Of a stretch of DNA of 64,000 nucleotides, positions 1 through 11,975 are shown piece after piece; the first letter of the stretch is position 1; each line of letters starts with the position of its first letter. Source of the stretch: Rhynchonema sp. JSB1_4 (taxonomy: Eukaryota; Nematoda; Chromadorea; Monhysterida; Xyalidae). Position numbers and translations under genes: made by a program. The DNA lies in contig JASAMV010008341.1 of NCBI GenBank assembly GCA_030248065.1, forward strand, positions 1 to 64,000, given 5' to 3'. Below the pieces are notes generated by a model. The model was given only the letters and a program-made list of their open reading frames with translations. It did no database searches and was not told the DNA's origin.

Positions 1-1309
1 TGATTGATGATACGGTTTGGCCAAGCGCACAAACTGATCGATTTGCCGTTGATCGCACTTTGAGCCGATCAAGGTCTTTGTCAACTTTTCGGCCAGCCTT
101 TTCTTCATGTTGTTCAGACAGTGGCTGCAGTGCCGAACTGTTGTTCTTCGATCTGTCGTGACACGTCATACACAATCTTGCGAATATCGACGATACGGCA
201 GTTGATGTCAGGCGAAGGTGGACACGATCATGTTCACAGATCGGGTTTTTCGAGAGGGCATGAAGCTTTTTCACGACAGCATAAGCCTAATCGAGCTGCA
301 TGTCAACGCCCATGTGTTTGTTGTTGACCGAATATGCGAATGCCTTGCAATCAGCCAGTTTATGTTCGGCATCGTTCACAGGACACAATCCACACTTCTT
401 CTGCATGGTTTCCTGATGTTTTCTAACTGCAGGCAATTCGGTCATTGGATTTTCCGTCGTTGTGATTGCTTTGACCGTGTCCATGTCGCCAACTTTCCTG
501 TGCCTGCGCCATTTGAACGTGTTACCACTACCAGACGTGTTCAACACTTCCATTTTGAATCGGTTGTTCTTGTCAACGGCCACCAAACATTCAGTCATCA
601 CGTTGGTTTGCACACGTGGTGACACTTTGTAGCATCGGTTCACACCAAGCTCTTGATATTTGGCCAGTTCGTTGATCCGTCAGCTTGCTCGGCACAACTT
701 CAAATTCAACAACGTTCTGTGTGAACGGTCGAATTTTTAGATGTTTCACAGTGCGTACCACGCCACGAATCACACGTTGCTCTTTCGGTTTTGTTGAGAC
801 AGGGTCGCTAACTTTAGCGACTTTCACTCGACCGGTTTGCGTGATCACGGGCGTGGCCCGGAACGCATGATGTTCCGGTTCTTCATCGGCTTCAGACTGT
901 GTCATCGGCGGTCGAGAGATACGTCGAATGAGATCAGACACTGTCGTGTTGTGAACATGTCTCGCAACCGTGGTTCTGGAACACGTTGCACATGTGGTGC
1001 CCATTTGCCAATGATGCATTCAACCATGCCTCCGAGCAATATCTCCGGTTCGGACTCCCGGTCCTCAATTGCGAACGGGAACAGACAGATCTTATAGCCG
1101 ATTTTGAGTTTCATCAACGCGAACGGTCCCATTCGTCCGGCATTCTTTTCACGAAATGCACCACACGGGATGTCTGCCAGGGGCAACATCGTCACTGCTT
1201 TCTTGTTTCGACGTTTGCGCTCTTTGTTGATGATACTGAGTGCTTCCCATGGCATGATGTTTTCGCATGACACCCAGTCCAATTTGTGCGCGAAATGGAC
1301 AGTGTTCAT
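1..1309 (-). pseudogene. frame-broken continuation of the same retroelement (protease-like region)
   Basis: Three minus-strand open frames (902-1309, 591-1019, 287-643) overlap end to end in different phases and read like one interrupted protein. The 902-1309 segment resembles the C-terminal half of a retroviral-type aspartic protease, with an 'LKIGYKICLFPF' strand and then 'EILLGGMVE', but I could not find the D-T/S-G active-site triplet. The 287-643 segment has one further Cys/His cluster (CGLCPVNDAEHKLADC). At least three frame changes are needed to read across. The element continues past the left edge, so reverse transcriptase and integrase are not visible. Confidence 0.4.
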
Positions 1310-2753
1310 CCACTGCCATACGTAACCCCGTCTGTTGCCGAGAGCGGCGTTTCAATCCATTCACTTCTTCATCGGGCGGTCCGAACAGACGATGACGCAG
1401 TCTCATACCCTCAGTCGGATATTCCTTCATTGGGGGCCGATGTTGTATCAGCTCCGCACATTTCTGCTCGTATTCATCACGTTCGGCCTCATTCGTGATG
1501 GTCACACGTTTGATGGACACATCAGCCGGACTTTTTGAGTTCCGTTGGCCAGTGGACTTCAAACTTTCGTGCACGTCCCGACGAGCACCATAACCACAAC
1601 GACATGGCTCCTCATATGGACACACGACACAAAATTCACGATCCTCATCAGAATCAGACAGCGGTGTCTCAATGTGCGTCTGCTTCGCAGTGCCAATCGG
1701 TCGTTGAGCTGCGGGCGCCACATTGTTGGCGTTAGCCTCAGCGGTCGATGTCTGTGGGAACGTCACTTCCTGTTTCACCTGACGTTTCGGACATTGGTTG
1801 GACATGTGGCTCGGGTCACCACAAATGAAACACGCTCGTGGCCCACTGGAAGGACCGTTTTGTCGTTGAAATCGATTGTTCACCACCATACCACGCTGCG
1901 CACCTGCAGTCAACTGCAACGGAAATTGCTGCTGCTGCTGTGGTGGTGGTGGGAACTGTTGTTGAGCCTCCTGACCATATGGGCAGTCATAGGACCGATG
2001 ACCCGTTTGTCTGCACGAGAAGCACGTGTGACCACCCTCAGGTACAGGTCCACGTTCACCGCGTTGTTGTTGCTGCCATGCATTACCACGGAAACTGCCT
2101 CGTGGTTGGAATGCACCTCGGCCGGACCAGCGGTTCTGATCGAAACCGTTGTTGTTGAACCGATTATTGAACGGACGCGAATATCCTCGACCGAAACCTC
2201 TGCCTCGTGACTGTTGTTGCCACTGTGGCTGCGTTTCGACTTGGTGTTGCTGTTGGTTAGCATTGTGACTTTGCATGGCTTTAGTTGGGTTCAGTGTTCT
2301 GTAGTCCCAAGTCACACCAATGCTTTCCTGTGCCATGATGAAAGCACGCAAACACGACACCATTTCGGTCACACTTTCCGTGTTGATACGGTTTTGTGCC
2401 AAATGGGAACGGAACAGCTGCGGCAAGCCTTGTCGGAACATCATTGCAGAGTGCAGCGCAAATTGACTTGATGTTGAACGCGGAAACAGCTTTGCTGCAA
2501 ACGTATTTGATCGCTGCAGATAGGTATCAATCGTGTCACGTCCAGCAATCCATTCGAACTGTGACATTTGCAAGTCAGCCGTGAATGAGTGCGTGTCTGC
2601 ACCAAACGCTTGACTCAATTCATGCACAGCTTTGCGATAACTCAAAAGCCGCTGGGGCACGCGGTGCCACATATTACAGCGGGTTCTTGTGCCAACAGTG
2701 AGTAAAGCACAAATGCGGCTTCTTCGTTCGTAACAGCACCAACATGACCACAC
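1149..2753 (-). pseudogene. LTR retrotransposon Gag, C-terminal part with two zinc knuckles
   Basis: This 534-codon frame overlaps the upstream Gag frame. Residues ~38-150 continue the Gag core. Residues ~180-230 form an RG/Asn-rich basic tract. Two CCHC zinc knuckles follow: CFSCRQTGHRSYDC (~244-257) and CFICGDPSHMSNQC (~308-321), both with the C-x2-C-x4-H-x4-C spacing of nucleic-acid-binding Gag knuckles. Polyglutamine/proline runs separate them. The start codon of the open frame is not meaningful, since the protein would be entered from the preceding frame. Function in a live element would be RNA packaging in the particle. The copy is judged decayed because frame changes continue downstream. 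Confidence 0.7.
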
Positions 2754-4648
2754 AGTTCACGACACTGACGTTCGAACGCAGTGAAGTGCAATCGTGCCTC
2801 ATTGCCCATGTAGATCGGATATGCACCTGTCTTTCGGTACACGCCAATGGTTTTCGTCAGCTCAGTTCTGCGTGCAACAGACAGTGCCCAATCGGTTTTG
2901 CCACTGGTCTCGAATCGAATGCGCTCAGTGGTGACAGGGTCACACACACTTGGCTCGAACAAGTCATCATCATTTGTCTCGGTCAAGACAGGAACCACGT
3001 GGTCACTTGACCTGCTATTGTTATTTGGTGGTGGCGGCGGTGGTGGTTGTTGTGATACACCACTGACTTGAATCGGGCCGTTCGCACTCATCAAAGTCTG
3101 AGCACCTTGTGGTAGCGAAGCGGGATTGACGTAGTTTGCCGTTTGCGGTGGTACTGTGCCGCCAAAAGAAGCGGTATGCATCAGCACTGGGTGACCATGT
3201 CGCCCAAGACACACATTGCACAAACAAGGACTGCGGTCGGGTATATACCATGCGGTACCAGGCACTGAGCCCTGTACCTGTATGCCCGTGCTACCTTGAT
3301 TCGGCGTAGAAGTCAACAATGGACCGGTAGATGCCGGCACAGTATTTGTCGGTTGATTGCCGTTAGGCTGCGAACCTGTATTGCGACCTGCCTGCATGGA
3401 CGCACTTGGTTGGTTCGGAATATTAGTAGTTCGATATTGACTGCGTTGTTGACTCTGCACCACAGATACAGGCGTCTGTACAATTGGTTGCACGTTGGAC
3501 GTGGCAACAGGTGGTGGCTGTGTTTGCTGCTGTGTACACATGCCTTGCGACACTACACTTTCAGCTTGCTGTGCGTGCGCGTGCATGGACGTCACTGGTT
3601 GTTGTTGTTCTTCATCATCAGTCTGTGCCTGATTGTCAGGTTGACTGGTATTTGCAGCTGCATGACCGTAATTCGCGTTTTCCAACGCGTGTTGTTGTCT
3701 GCGCACATATTGTCGTTCGAAATCACCCACAACTTTTGCAAACGCAAACTGCCCCATTTCGACTTCAGGCAGTCCGATTGCTTTGTACCAATCACACATG
3801 TCCATTTGATGCAGCACCCAATCTGACATGTCTGTGTAATCGATTTCAGGATTCAGACGCACCAGAAACCGTTGTAGTTGACGAACTTGCACAGGTGCAC
3901 AATCAAACCACTCATTGACATTGAGGCTAATGTAGCCATTCACAAGCGGTCGAATAATCAAGCGCGGGCCGGGGCCTGAGGCGCTGGTACCAGGGATCGG
4001 ACCCGGAACCGGGATGGCAATATATTGCATATCATCATCCGGACCATAAAGTGTGGAAACATCATCGGGTCTGGTCACAATAGGCACTTGTGGTTCGTTA
4101 TTCTGGTCGGTCAAGTCCATATCGACTGGTTGTCGATCCGAAACATCAACACCAAATGGCTGGCCCTCAGCCAAATGTTCGTCGTTCAATCCGGCACCAC
4201 CAGATGGACCGGGGGCGTTGTCTGAATCAGCATCCCGAATGGCATGCACTTCAATTTCGGGTGTCTTGAACGTAACAACCGGCTGGGGTTGACCAGGCGG
4301 CATGACAGGTTGCAATTGTTGTTGACTGGCCCCACTAGTGCTGGCAACATTATTTTGCAAACCCACTTGCGCGGGATGCTCGTCATAGGTAGCCAGATTT
4401 TTGTGCAAACGAGCAACATTTCGATCACTAGCAGCGGCAGCCTGTATTTGCAGCTGATTTTCATCCAACATGGGGTTTGACCGTGTGGAACGCTGCCAAA
4501 ATCGACTGATAATACCACCCCCTGTTGCAGCACCGCGCCGTCGTGTTTCACGCTGCACATTCAATGTATTCAACGCCGGTTCGGTCGGTGGGCGCTCACC
4601 ATGTGGCTGCGACCCGCTCACATCAGGTTGTTGAGCGTTGTTCGACAT
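2642..4648 (-). pseudogene. LTR retrotransposon Gag, N-terminal part
   Basis: An open frame of 668 codons begins with ATG at 4648. The first ~500 residues are rich in Gln, Pro, Asn and Thr, as in disordered Gag N-termini. The last ~80 residues have the pattern of a retrotransposon Gag core (an aromatic 'FTAFERQC' segment followed by 'LYSLLAQEPA'). The frame stops at 2642 in the middle of that core, and the continuation is found in the overlapping frame that ends at 1149. A single -1 shift around 2645-2655 would join the two halves. I see no standard slippery heptamer there, so mutation is as likely as programmed shifting. Ty3-like affiliation is an inference from the Gag pattern; no reverse transcriptase lies inside the window. 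Confidence 0.6.
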
Positions 4649-6690
4649 TGTGTTTTACTTTATTTTACCAAAATTTTACAAAGTCAAATTATAAACGGAC
4701 GAAACAGCGACTTTTATTTGCAGGAAGGCCGGCCAAACACGCACAATGGCTTGTCTCGTCTCACTGGGTAGCAGCGACAAGAACAAGACAACGACAACAG
4801 CGAAGAATAAAAGTCCACAGACAAGGTTAGCTTGTCTGCCTCGCAAATAGACACCGTTTTATTCGTTCGTTCTCGTTTTTCTTTTATTCACACACACAAC
4901 ATGGGTGTAAGTGAAATAAAATACAAATATTGGCGATTTTTGTTCGCCGCGATTGATATTTTGTGATGAACGACACGGTAACAAACGAAGCACAGTATCA
5001 AATTGTCGTTTCAGCCTCAGCACGCTATGAGCGGCTCAGCTGCAGGTGCAGTTCACGTTCGGCGTCGGATTTTCAACACGAATGTTCGTTTGTTTGCCCT
5101 CAGCAGTCTTTCAGAGACTCTGAGCCCGATGGCAACAAGATAAATCACAAGTTCAATTTAATCGGACAGCGGCAACTTCAGTTTTCAAGCCAATTTTCGG
5201 TTGCGGTTGAAGCAGCCGGTCGTCGTTTGGCTGGAAAAACTATGTCCGAAAATTTTTGGGAAATTTGGCCAGGGGTTCCCCGGCCCAGGCGTTTTCTGGG
5301 TTGGCGAAGTGCTCAGGGTGCACTCCAAACCACAACGGCACAACCAAAAGTCCTCGAAGAAGCTAAATCTCGTAAAATGCACAGAACAGCAGAAGGTTTT
5401 GACTCTCCCTGACGGCCCTTCTGTTCGAACGGAAATTTATGGAGTTTTCGTGCGGCCCGGTCACTTGTTAGGGGTTCGCCCCGCCTTTTGAGCAAGTACA
5501 AACCCGGTCCAAGATCCCTTTTGCTACACTAGACTCCAAACACGACGGTTGACCGTAAAGTCCTCGGTCTCGAAGGGTCGGTTGAAGACCCTTTTAGTGG
5601 ATAAATTTACTGGGAAAGTGCCCCCTGTGACTGCACACAAACGAGACGTCGCTACTATAAGGACAAACAAACACTCGACTCGATTCGCTCAACTCACTCT
5701 CGATTCAATCACCCCCAATGTCGGCCCGGATTTTTCGAACACGCACAATCACCGAATTCGGGCGTCGATTCGATCGTTTTACCGCCCGATTTGTCGAAGC
5801 TCACCAACACACGCTCGAACGAAACGAAAACCTCAATAAAATCAAACTTTTAGCCACGAAAACAACAATAAAATGAATGAAAAATGCCCCAAAACGCTCC
5901 CCCCAAAACTATTGCGTCAACCCAATCTCCGTTTCGGTCGAAGGTTGCACGTGCAGGCAATAGCAGATCACGTCGGGCTCACCAGATGAGATCCTGCGAG
6001 CCCAACAGGTATCTACTAGTGCTTGCAGAACCGGAATCGTCAACCGAGCCAAATCAATCAAAGCCAATGTTCGGAGATGCTCGTTTCGTGCGTGTTTCGG
6101 GATTCGGGAATGCAATGTTCGTTCGTTCACTCGCTCGTCAATCAGCCGACTCGCTCGTTCACAATATAGTTTTTATAATAACAAAAGGGAATAACCAAAA
6201 CAATAGGAAGCGCAATCGCGCACACGGGGCACACACGTATTTCCGATAACAAACACAAACGTAACCGGCCGAGATTCAGAGATTCTTACTTCAACAGAAT
6301 TACAGTAACCCGTTCTCTTACATTGGAAAAGCCAGACGGGTGAAGAGAGATTTGGAATGGTTAAGGATGATACACAAACAGGGGTCACCAGAAAGAGAAT
6401 AATAATGCTAAACAAAAGGTAAACAAGGCACAAAAGGTAACAATAACAACAGCTTTACGAGAAATACACCCTAACCTAACCTAAAACCCCACTAAACAGT
6501 ACTAAACTATGGGAATAATCACTGTCACGGGACTATCGGGGCATGCGCGGTAGCGCATGTCCCATATGGTTGTCCGGAGTTAGTGCCGGCAGCAAAAATT
6601 TTAACTGGCCAGTAATTCCACAACAAAGCACCGATGGTTTCAATATTTAACCACAAGGTGCCTTAGGCCACCCTACATCTGCGTTCAAAA
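4649..6690. other. 5' flank of the decayed retroelement; no gene seen
   Basis: By position this stretch should include the 5' leader and perhaps the 5' LTR of the minus-strand retroelement. No second copy of any part of it is present in the window, so LTR boundaries cannot be set. Apart from a short ACCCTAACCTAACC-like run near 6468-6485 I see no feature and no convincing coding exon. Confidence 0.4.
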
Positions 6691-6760
6691 TTTGACGTTG
6701 ATCGGTACCGGCGTCGTGGAGTTACGGTACCCAACGCCTCTCAAAAAGTGCAAAAACGTT

Positions 6761-6804
6761 CTTCTTCTTCTTTCTTTCTTTCTTTCTTTCTTTCTTTTTT
6801 TTTC
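6761..6804. repeat. pyrimidine microsatellite (CTT/TTTC)n
   Basis: CTT repeats pass into about eight TTTC units and a T run. This is simple-sequence DNA next to the start of the 155-bp tandem array. Confidence 0.9.
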
Positions 6805-6869
6805 CGGTAAAATGTTCGTCCAAAACTCAAGGATGCATCGGACGAGAAATCTGCCGCGGCACCGGGGGT

Positions 6870-7990
6870 TTTGAAGGTCGAGAAACTCGGTGGTGACATT
6901 GGTTTTTGGATCCAGTACTTTTCGGAGCCAGAACCGGAACTGGAACCGGAACTCAGTATTTAGCCATGCAAATAAGTTGCACAATACTGGTCTGGTCATA
7001 AAAACGGTGCGTGCGGTATATAGGTTTTCGGGGTCGAGAAATCTAATGGTGACATTGGTTTTTGAATCCGGAGCTCTTCGGAGCCAGAACCGGAACTGGA
7101 ACCGGAACTCAGTATTTATCAGGCAAATAAGTCGCGCAATACTGGTCTCATCATAAAGACAGTGCGTGCGCTATATAGGTTTTCGGGGTCGAGAAATCTA
7201 ATGGTGACATTGGTTTTTCAATCCGGAGCTCTTCGGAACCAGAACTGGAGCTGGAACCGGAACTCAATATTTAGCCATGCAAATAAGTCGCACAATACTG
7301 GTCTGATCATGACAGTGCGTGCGGTATATAGGTTTTCGGGGTCGAGAAATCTAATGGTGACCTTGGTTTTTGAATCCGGAGCTCTTCGGAGCCAGAACCG
7401 GAACTGGAACCGGAACTCAGTATTTATCAAGCAAATAAGTCGCACAATACTGGTCTGATCATAAAGACAGTGCGTGCGCTATATAGGTTTTCGGGGTCGA
7501 GAAATCTAATGGTGACATTGGTTTTTAAATCCGGAACTTTTTGGAGCCAGAACCGGAGCTAGAACCGGAACTCAAAACTGATTCACGTGAATAAACAACA
7601 CAATACTGCCCTGATCATGAAGAAAGGGGGCGATATATAGGCTTTCGGGTCGAGAAATCTAATGGCGACATTGGTTTTTGAATCCGGAGCTCTCAGGAGC
7701 CAGAACCGAAACTGGAACCGGAACTCAGTATTTATCCATGCAAATAAGTCGCACAATACTGGCCTGATCATAACGACAGTGCGTGCGGTATATAGGTTTC
7801 CGGGGTCGAGAAACCCAACGGTGGCATTGGTTTTTAAATGTGGAACTTTTCGGAGCCAGAACCGGAACTAGAACCGGAACTCAGTATTGATCAATGCGAA
7901 TAAATTGTGTCATAGTGATATGATCTCCAATAATGTGTCAGCTGTTTATGTTTCTGGGGTCGGGGAATCTGATGGTGACATCGCTTTTTT
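6870..7990. repeat. tandem array, ~155-bp unit, about 7 units plus a decayed eighth
   Basis: The landmark GGGTCGAGAAATCTAATGG recurs near 6876, 7032, 7188, 7341, 7496, 7649, 7805 and (degenerate) 7959, a period of 151-158 bp. Each unit carries GGAGCTCTTCGGAGCCAGAA followed by two or three copies of ACCGGAACT, then CAGTATTTA and a GTGCGTGCG(G/C)TATATAGG segment. The TATATAGG box repeats with the unit. Open frames across it exist only because the unit length and composition allow them; they show no protein-family similarity. Confidence 0.85.
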
Positions 7991-8157
7991 ACCTCTGACT
8001 TGATTGAGGTGTGAAACAGTAAGATGAATACAGTCAAACCACCACAAGGTGAACCTCTACATAGTGAACTCCTCTGTATAGTGAACGAATTATCAGTGTG
8101 ATCAAATGTATTTTCCGTCAACCGAATGAGAAAATGCGCTTACTCGATATAAAACAA

Positions 8158-8824
8158 AAATACAAGAAGAAAAATGCCTGCTGTCGCGCGGCAAGAATCA
8201 GGATATGGTTCTCAGACACCCCCACCCCCCCTATCATGCTGGTCGCATATAAAACACCTATACAAGATTGTTTACTCCCCAAAGTAAAAAGATATCAGTG
8301 ATTACGCACAGGAGCATAAGGTGACTAAAAACATCACCGAAACAGAAGAAAAGCTTATTTGCCAAAAAATGAACAGGATTTAGAAAGAGGCATTGCATTC
8401 CATTTGAAAAGTGAATTAAAAAGCGATACGCCATCAAGGAACCATATTGCGGCCAATAGCGCAATGAGGCGACGACGGCAAGCTGTCACAAGTTCGATTC
8501 GTACTAGTAACGGCATAAAGAGTGGGTAAAACGATTATGCCTTGGCCGCAATATGGTTCCTTGGTGGCGTATCGCTTTTTAATTCACTTTTCAAATGGAA
8601 TGCAATGCCTCTTTCTAAATCCTGTTCATTTTTTGGCAAATAAGCTTTTCTTCTGTTTCGGTGATGTTTTTAGTCACCTTATGCTCCTGTGCGTAATCAC
8701 TGATATCTTTTTACTTTGGGGAGTAAACAATCTTGTATAGGTGTTTTATATGCGACCAGCATGATACTGAGAACCATATCCTGATTCTTGCCGCGCGACA
8801 GCAGGCATTTTTCTTCTTGTATTT
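8158..8824. repeat. foldback (long inverted repeat), arms ~290 bp
   Basis: Arms at 8158-8455 and 8543-8824 are near-perfect reverse complements around an ~87-bp spacer. The left arm has ~15 extra bases of C-rich sequence near 8218-8235. Upstream (about 8030-8095) lies CAGTCAAACCACCACAAGGTG and two CTC(T)-x-TATAGTGAAC repeats, reminiscent of pogo/Tigger-type ends, but no matching right end was found. Arm similarity is high enough that a short identical peptide frame occurs on both strands; it is not taken as coding. Confidence 0.85.
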
Positions 8825-9564
8825 ACACTGTTGCACATATTGCATTGGCTGACCAAGAGGCATCCCCAATCCTCGAGGTCACAAAGCCACACGAAGGCAC
8901 CCACACCACGGGGGGAGCGCCCCCCTCTTCCCTCCCTTTTCTCCCGCGCTCCTGCACCCCCACCCACAAAAAAATCCCTTTTTCTCTTTCCCTTTTTCGT
9001 TTCGGGCAGTTTTTGTCTGGAATAAAAAAAAAATTTTTAAATTAAAAACGATCGCAACGATTTCGCTTGCGGTGGGTTACGGTATTCGGGGGCTGAGTGA
9101 CAACCTCCCGTAGACTGCCTTTACAGTAGGTTGCCGCCCGTAGCGATTCGGAAATCTCAAGTGGTGAAACCGCCACCTCAGGTGGCCATTAAAAACATGA
9201 TGCAAAAATATTGAAACTTTTCATTTGGGAACGAAAATTTTAAGAAAAAGTTGCAGTTTTGGTATAACCATGGGATGAAAAAGTTACACCTCAGAAAACA
9301 ACACTTTTGGCAGCCGACACCGACATTAGTAGTGTTGGTACCGACACCGACGTCGATCCCTTCGTTTTTTGCGCTTCCAACACCAATTTTGCTCAATTTT
9401 TCTCAAAAAATTGACCTTTTTTGAACAACCGCCCTGGGTATCCGAGATTTTTTATTTTGGGAGGCAATCCCCCTCCTGGTATCCGAGATTTTTCATTTTG
9501 GGTATCCGGTATCCGAAAATTTTGGATTTTGGGTATCCGGTATCCTGACGTTTTGATTTCCCAA

Positions 9565-9640
9565 CGACATCACTGGCGGTTAGTGTACCTGGCGCCAGTG
9601 TAGTTCCTGGGGGGGCTAAGGTACACTAACCGCCAGAGAT
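9565..9640. repeat. short hairpin around a CAGTGTAGT end
   Basis: CTGGCGGTTAGTGTACC on the left is matched by GGTACACTAACCGCCAG on the right, enclosing GGCGCCAGTGTAGTTCCTGG. It shares the CAGTGTAGTTCCTGG terminus of the MITE family listed below, but no partner end or target duplication was found. Confidence 0.6.
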
Positions 9641-10420
9641 AGTAAGGAAAAAAAGTATTTCATTTTTTCCTTTTTTTCCGAGGAAAAAAATGGCAATCAA
9701 AAAAAAGGAAACAAAAAAATGAAAAAATGGTGATCGAGGAAAAAAGAAAAAAACGAGCATTTTGTTCGGAAAAAAATAGTGCAAACTCGGTAAAAACGTT
9801 CCTCCACAGACAATTAAAAGAGATTGTCACAGACCCTGTTTACCGTAAAACCTAAAATACAAGGGGGGGGGCTGTATTTTTTCACTGACCCCTTTTAGGG
9901 GGGCTGTATTTTTGGGGGGGGCTGTATTTTTTCGCTGCCCAAAATCTCAAAAAAAGGTTCCAAAAATACCCCTAAAATGGAGTTCTGTCAGGGTGTTACT
10001 GGTCATTATTGAGTGTTTTTAGGTGCAGATCTTCCATAAAAGGCTTTACGTCATCATATACTCAACCAGAAACGTTGTACACAAGGTGTCTTATACAAGA
10101 ACTTGACTTTACGACCCCTAAGCGTGGAATTCCAAGTTGGGGGGGCTGTATTTTTGGTGGGGTTCTATTTTTTCACTGACCCCTTTTAGGGGGGCTGTAT
10201 TTTTGGGGGGCTCTATTTTTGGGGTACCCTACCCGCCCCGGCCTGGTACGCTACCCCCCTACCTGCCCCGCTCTTGTACCCTACCTATGGGTGGGCACAA
10301 TACCCAATACCCAATACCAATACCACTGTTTGGTATTGGTATTGGGTCTAATTCTGGTATTGTGTATTGGGTATTGGTATTGAAGCTGGCCTGGTATTGG
10401 TATTGGGTTTGCCCAGGTAT

Positions 10421-10796
10421 CAGTGTAGTTCCTGGTCCCGAGGGGGAGATAGCGGAAGCGGACCCTCCGTTTTTTTCGGAGGGGGAGAAGTGTACCCCCG
10501 AGGGGGGATTCGGGAAAAAGTCACTTTTTGAGGTAGAAAATTTGACCTATTTTTGCCCCTTTTTGGAAAAAATTCTTCATAAAAAGGGCATTTTGGCGAC
10601 TTTTGAGAACATTGACCTAAAAATCACACATTTTTGGTACAAAAATGCCCATTTTAGGCCTAAAAATGCCTATTTTAGGCAAAAATCGGGGGAGATAGTG
10701 TACCCGGAGGGGGAGATAGGGGGATAGTGTACCACCTGAGGGGGAGATAGCGTACCCGAGGGGGGGGGACCCCCCTCCCCCCCAGGAACTACACTG
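10421..10796. mobile_element. hAT-like MITE (CAGTGTAGTTCCTGG ends), copy 1
   Basis: Terminal inverted repeats CAGTGTAGTTCCTGG / CCAGGAACTACACTG bound a 376-bp element. It is flanked on both sides by the 8-bp direct repeat CCAGGTAT (10413-10420 and 10797-10804). An 8-bp duplication and CAGTG-type ends are the signature of hAT transposases acting in trans. The interior has G-rich subterminal blocks (GAGGGGGAGATAG repeated) and an A/T core with repeated GCCTAAAAATG. No coding capacity. Confidence 0.85.
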
Positions 10797-11083
10797 CCAG
10801 GTATTGGGTCAAAACCAATACCCAATACTAATTCAGAAAAACCCAATACCAAACCAATACCAACCCAATACCAGACCAATACCTGACTCAAAACCCAATA
10901 CCAAACCAATACCAAACCCAATACCAGACCAGAAACCCAATACCAAACCAATACTAAGACCAATACCCAATACCAACCCAATACCCAATACCAACCCAAT
11001 ACCAAACCCAATACCAGGCACTTCAGTAGTATTGATCTGGTATTCGGTATTGGTATTGGGTCTCACCCGGTATTGATATTGGG

Positions 11084-11498
11084 CAATGGTGTAGCTGGGG
11101 GGGAGTGGGGGGGGGGGGTGCCCCCCCCCCAGGTACAGTAGGTAGGTTGCCGCCCCTCGCCTGGTACAGTAGGTAGGTTGCCGCCCCTCCCCTGGTACAG
11201 TAGGTAGGTTGCCGCCCCACCTAACTTTTCACCCAAAACATTCATTTTTGGCTCAAAATTGCATAAAATTAGCATATTTGTCTGCAAATAGGCGAAAAAT
11301 CGCGCGCTGCGCGCGAAATTAGTGTTTTAGGCCACATTTTCTTCAGTATTTAGACATAAAAAATTTCGGTTTCCAGATGACCCCCCCCCAAGTGGTACGA
11401 CCCCCCCCCCTAGCTCGGCCGGTACAGTAGGTAGGTTGCCGCCCCGCATTTTGGGTGGTACAGTAGGTTGCCGCCCCGCCTGGGTAGCTACACCACTG
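11084..11498. mobile_element. hAT-like MITE, copy 2
   Basis: Ends CAATGGTGTAGCT / AGCTACACCACTG bound 415 bp, flanked by the perfect 8-bp repeat ATATTGGG (11076-11083 and 11499-11506). The interior carries several GGTACAGTAGGTAGGTTGCCGCCCC units on both sides and a core with the palindromic CGCGCGCTGCGCGCG. It is non-coding and was inserted into the GGTATTG satellite. Confidence 0.85.
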
Positions 11499-11576
11499 AT
11501 ATTGGGTATTGGTATTGGGTCACCAATTTGGTATTGGTATTGGGTATTGGTACAGGGCCGGTATTGGTATTGGGTA

Positions 11577-11949
11577 CAGTGTAGTGGCAGGCCCATGTGT
11601 GGGAGGTAAGTATGATGCGGGGTTGGGACCGGAAGCGTGAGAGGTATGATTTTGGTTACCCAAAAAGGCGAAAATGAGGTAAAAATAGTACTTTTTCAAA
11701 ATTTTCGCCGAAAATCGCCTAAAAATAGGTATTATGGGTGGGCGCGATTTTTGGGAAAATAAGGTCGAAAAACACCGATTTTTGCCTTAGAAAGGTATAA
11801 AATTGCTTGTGAGAGGTATGATTTGGAGTTGTGAGAGGTAAGTACTCAACCCCCCCCCCAACCCCCCGCGGGGTTTGTGGTAGGTAAGTACTGAGAGGGG
11901 GGGGGGGGGGGGGCCCCCCCCCCCCCCCCCCCCCCCAGCCACTACTATG
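11577..11949. mobile_element. hAT-like MITE, copy 3
   Basis: The left end CAGTGTAGTGGCAGG is matched by a right end ...CCAGCCACTACTATG (last bases diverged). The 8-bp repeat ATTGGGTA flanks it (11569-11576 and 11950-11957). GAGAGGTA(A/T)G motifs repeat toward each end. Near the right end a run of about 17 G followed by about 23 C (11896-11937) forms a perfect hairpin and is a likely sequencing or assembly hazard. Confidence 0.8.
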
Positions 11950-11975
11950 ATTGGGTATTGGTATTGGGTGTCAAA

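Larger units (their letters stand above)
10281..11975. repeat. GGTATTG / CAATACC satellite, split by MITEs
   Basis: Blocks of GGTATTGGTATTGGG (or its complement CCCAATACCAATACC) occupy 10281-10420, 10797-11083, 11499-11576 and 11950-11975. Strand orientation flips inside the blocks. The interruptions are three separate MITEs whose target duplications are themselves pieces of the satellite, so the blocks were once contiguous. Confidence 0.85.

Noticed and set aside
6468..6490. Telomere-like repeat (ACCCTAACCTAACC)
   Set aside because: Only about two imperfect units are present, too few to call a telomeric or interstitial telomere tract.
6870..7990. CRISPR-like array
   Set aside because: Unit length (~155 bp), divergent repeats without unique spacers and the eukaryotic context make it a satellite or minisatellite.
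8258..8740. A hydrophobic small protein encoded on both strands
   Set aside because: The same peptide frame appears twice only because the DNA is an inverted repeat. There are no splice signals and no family match.
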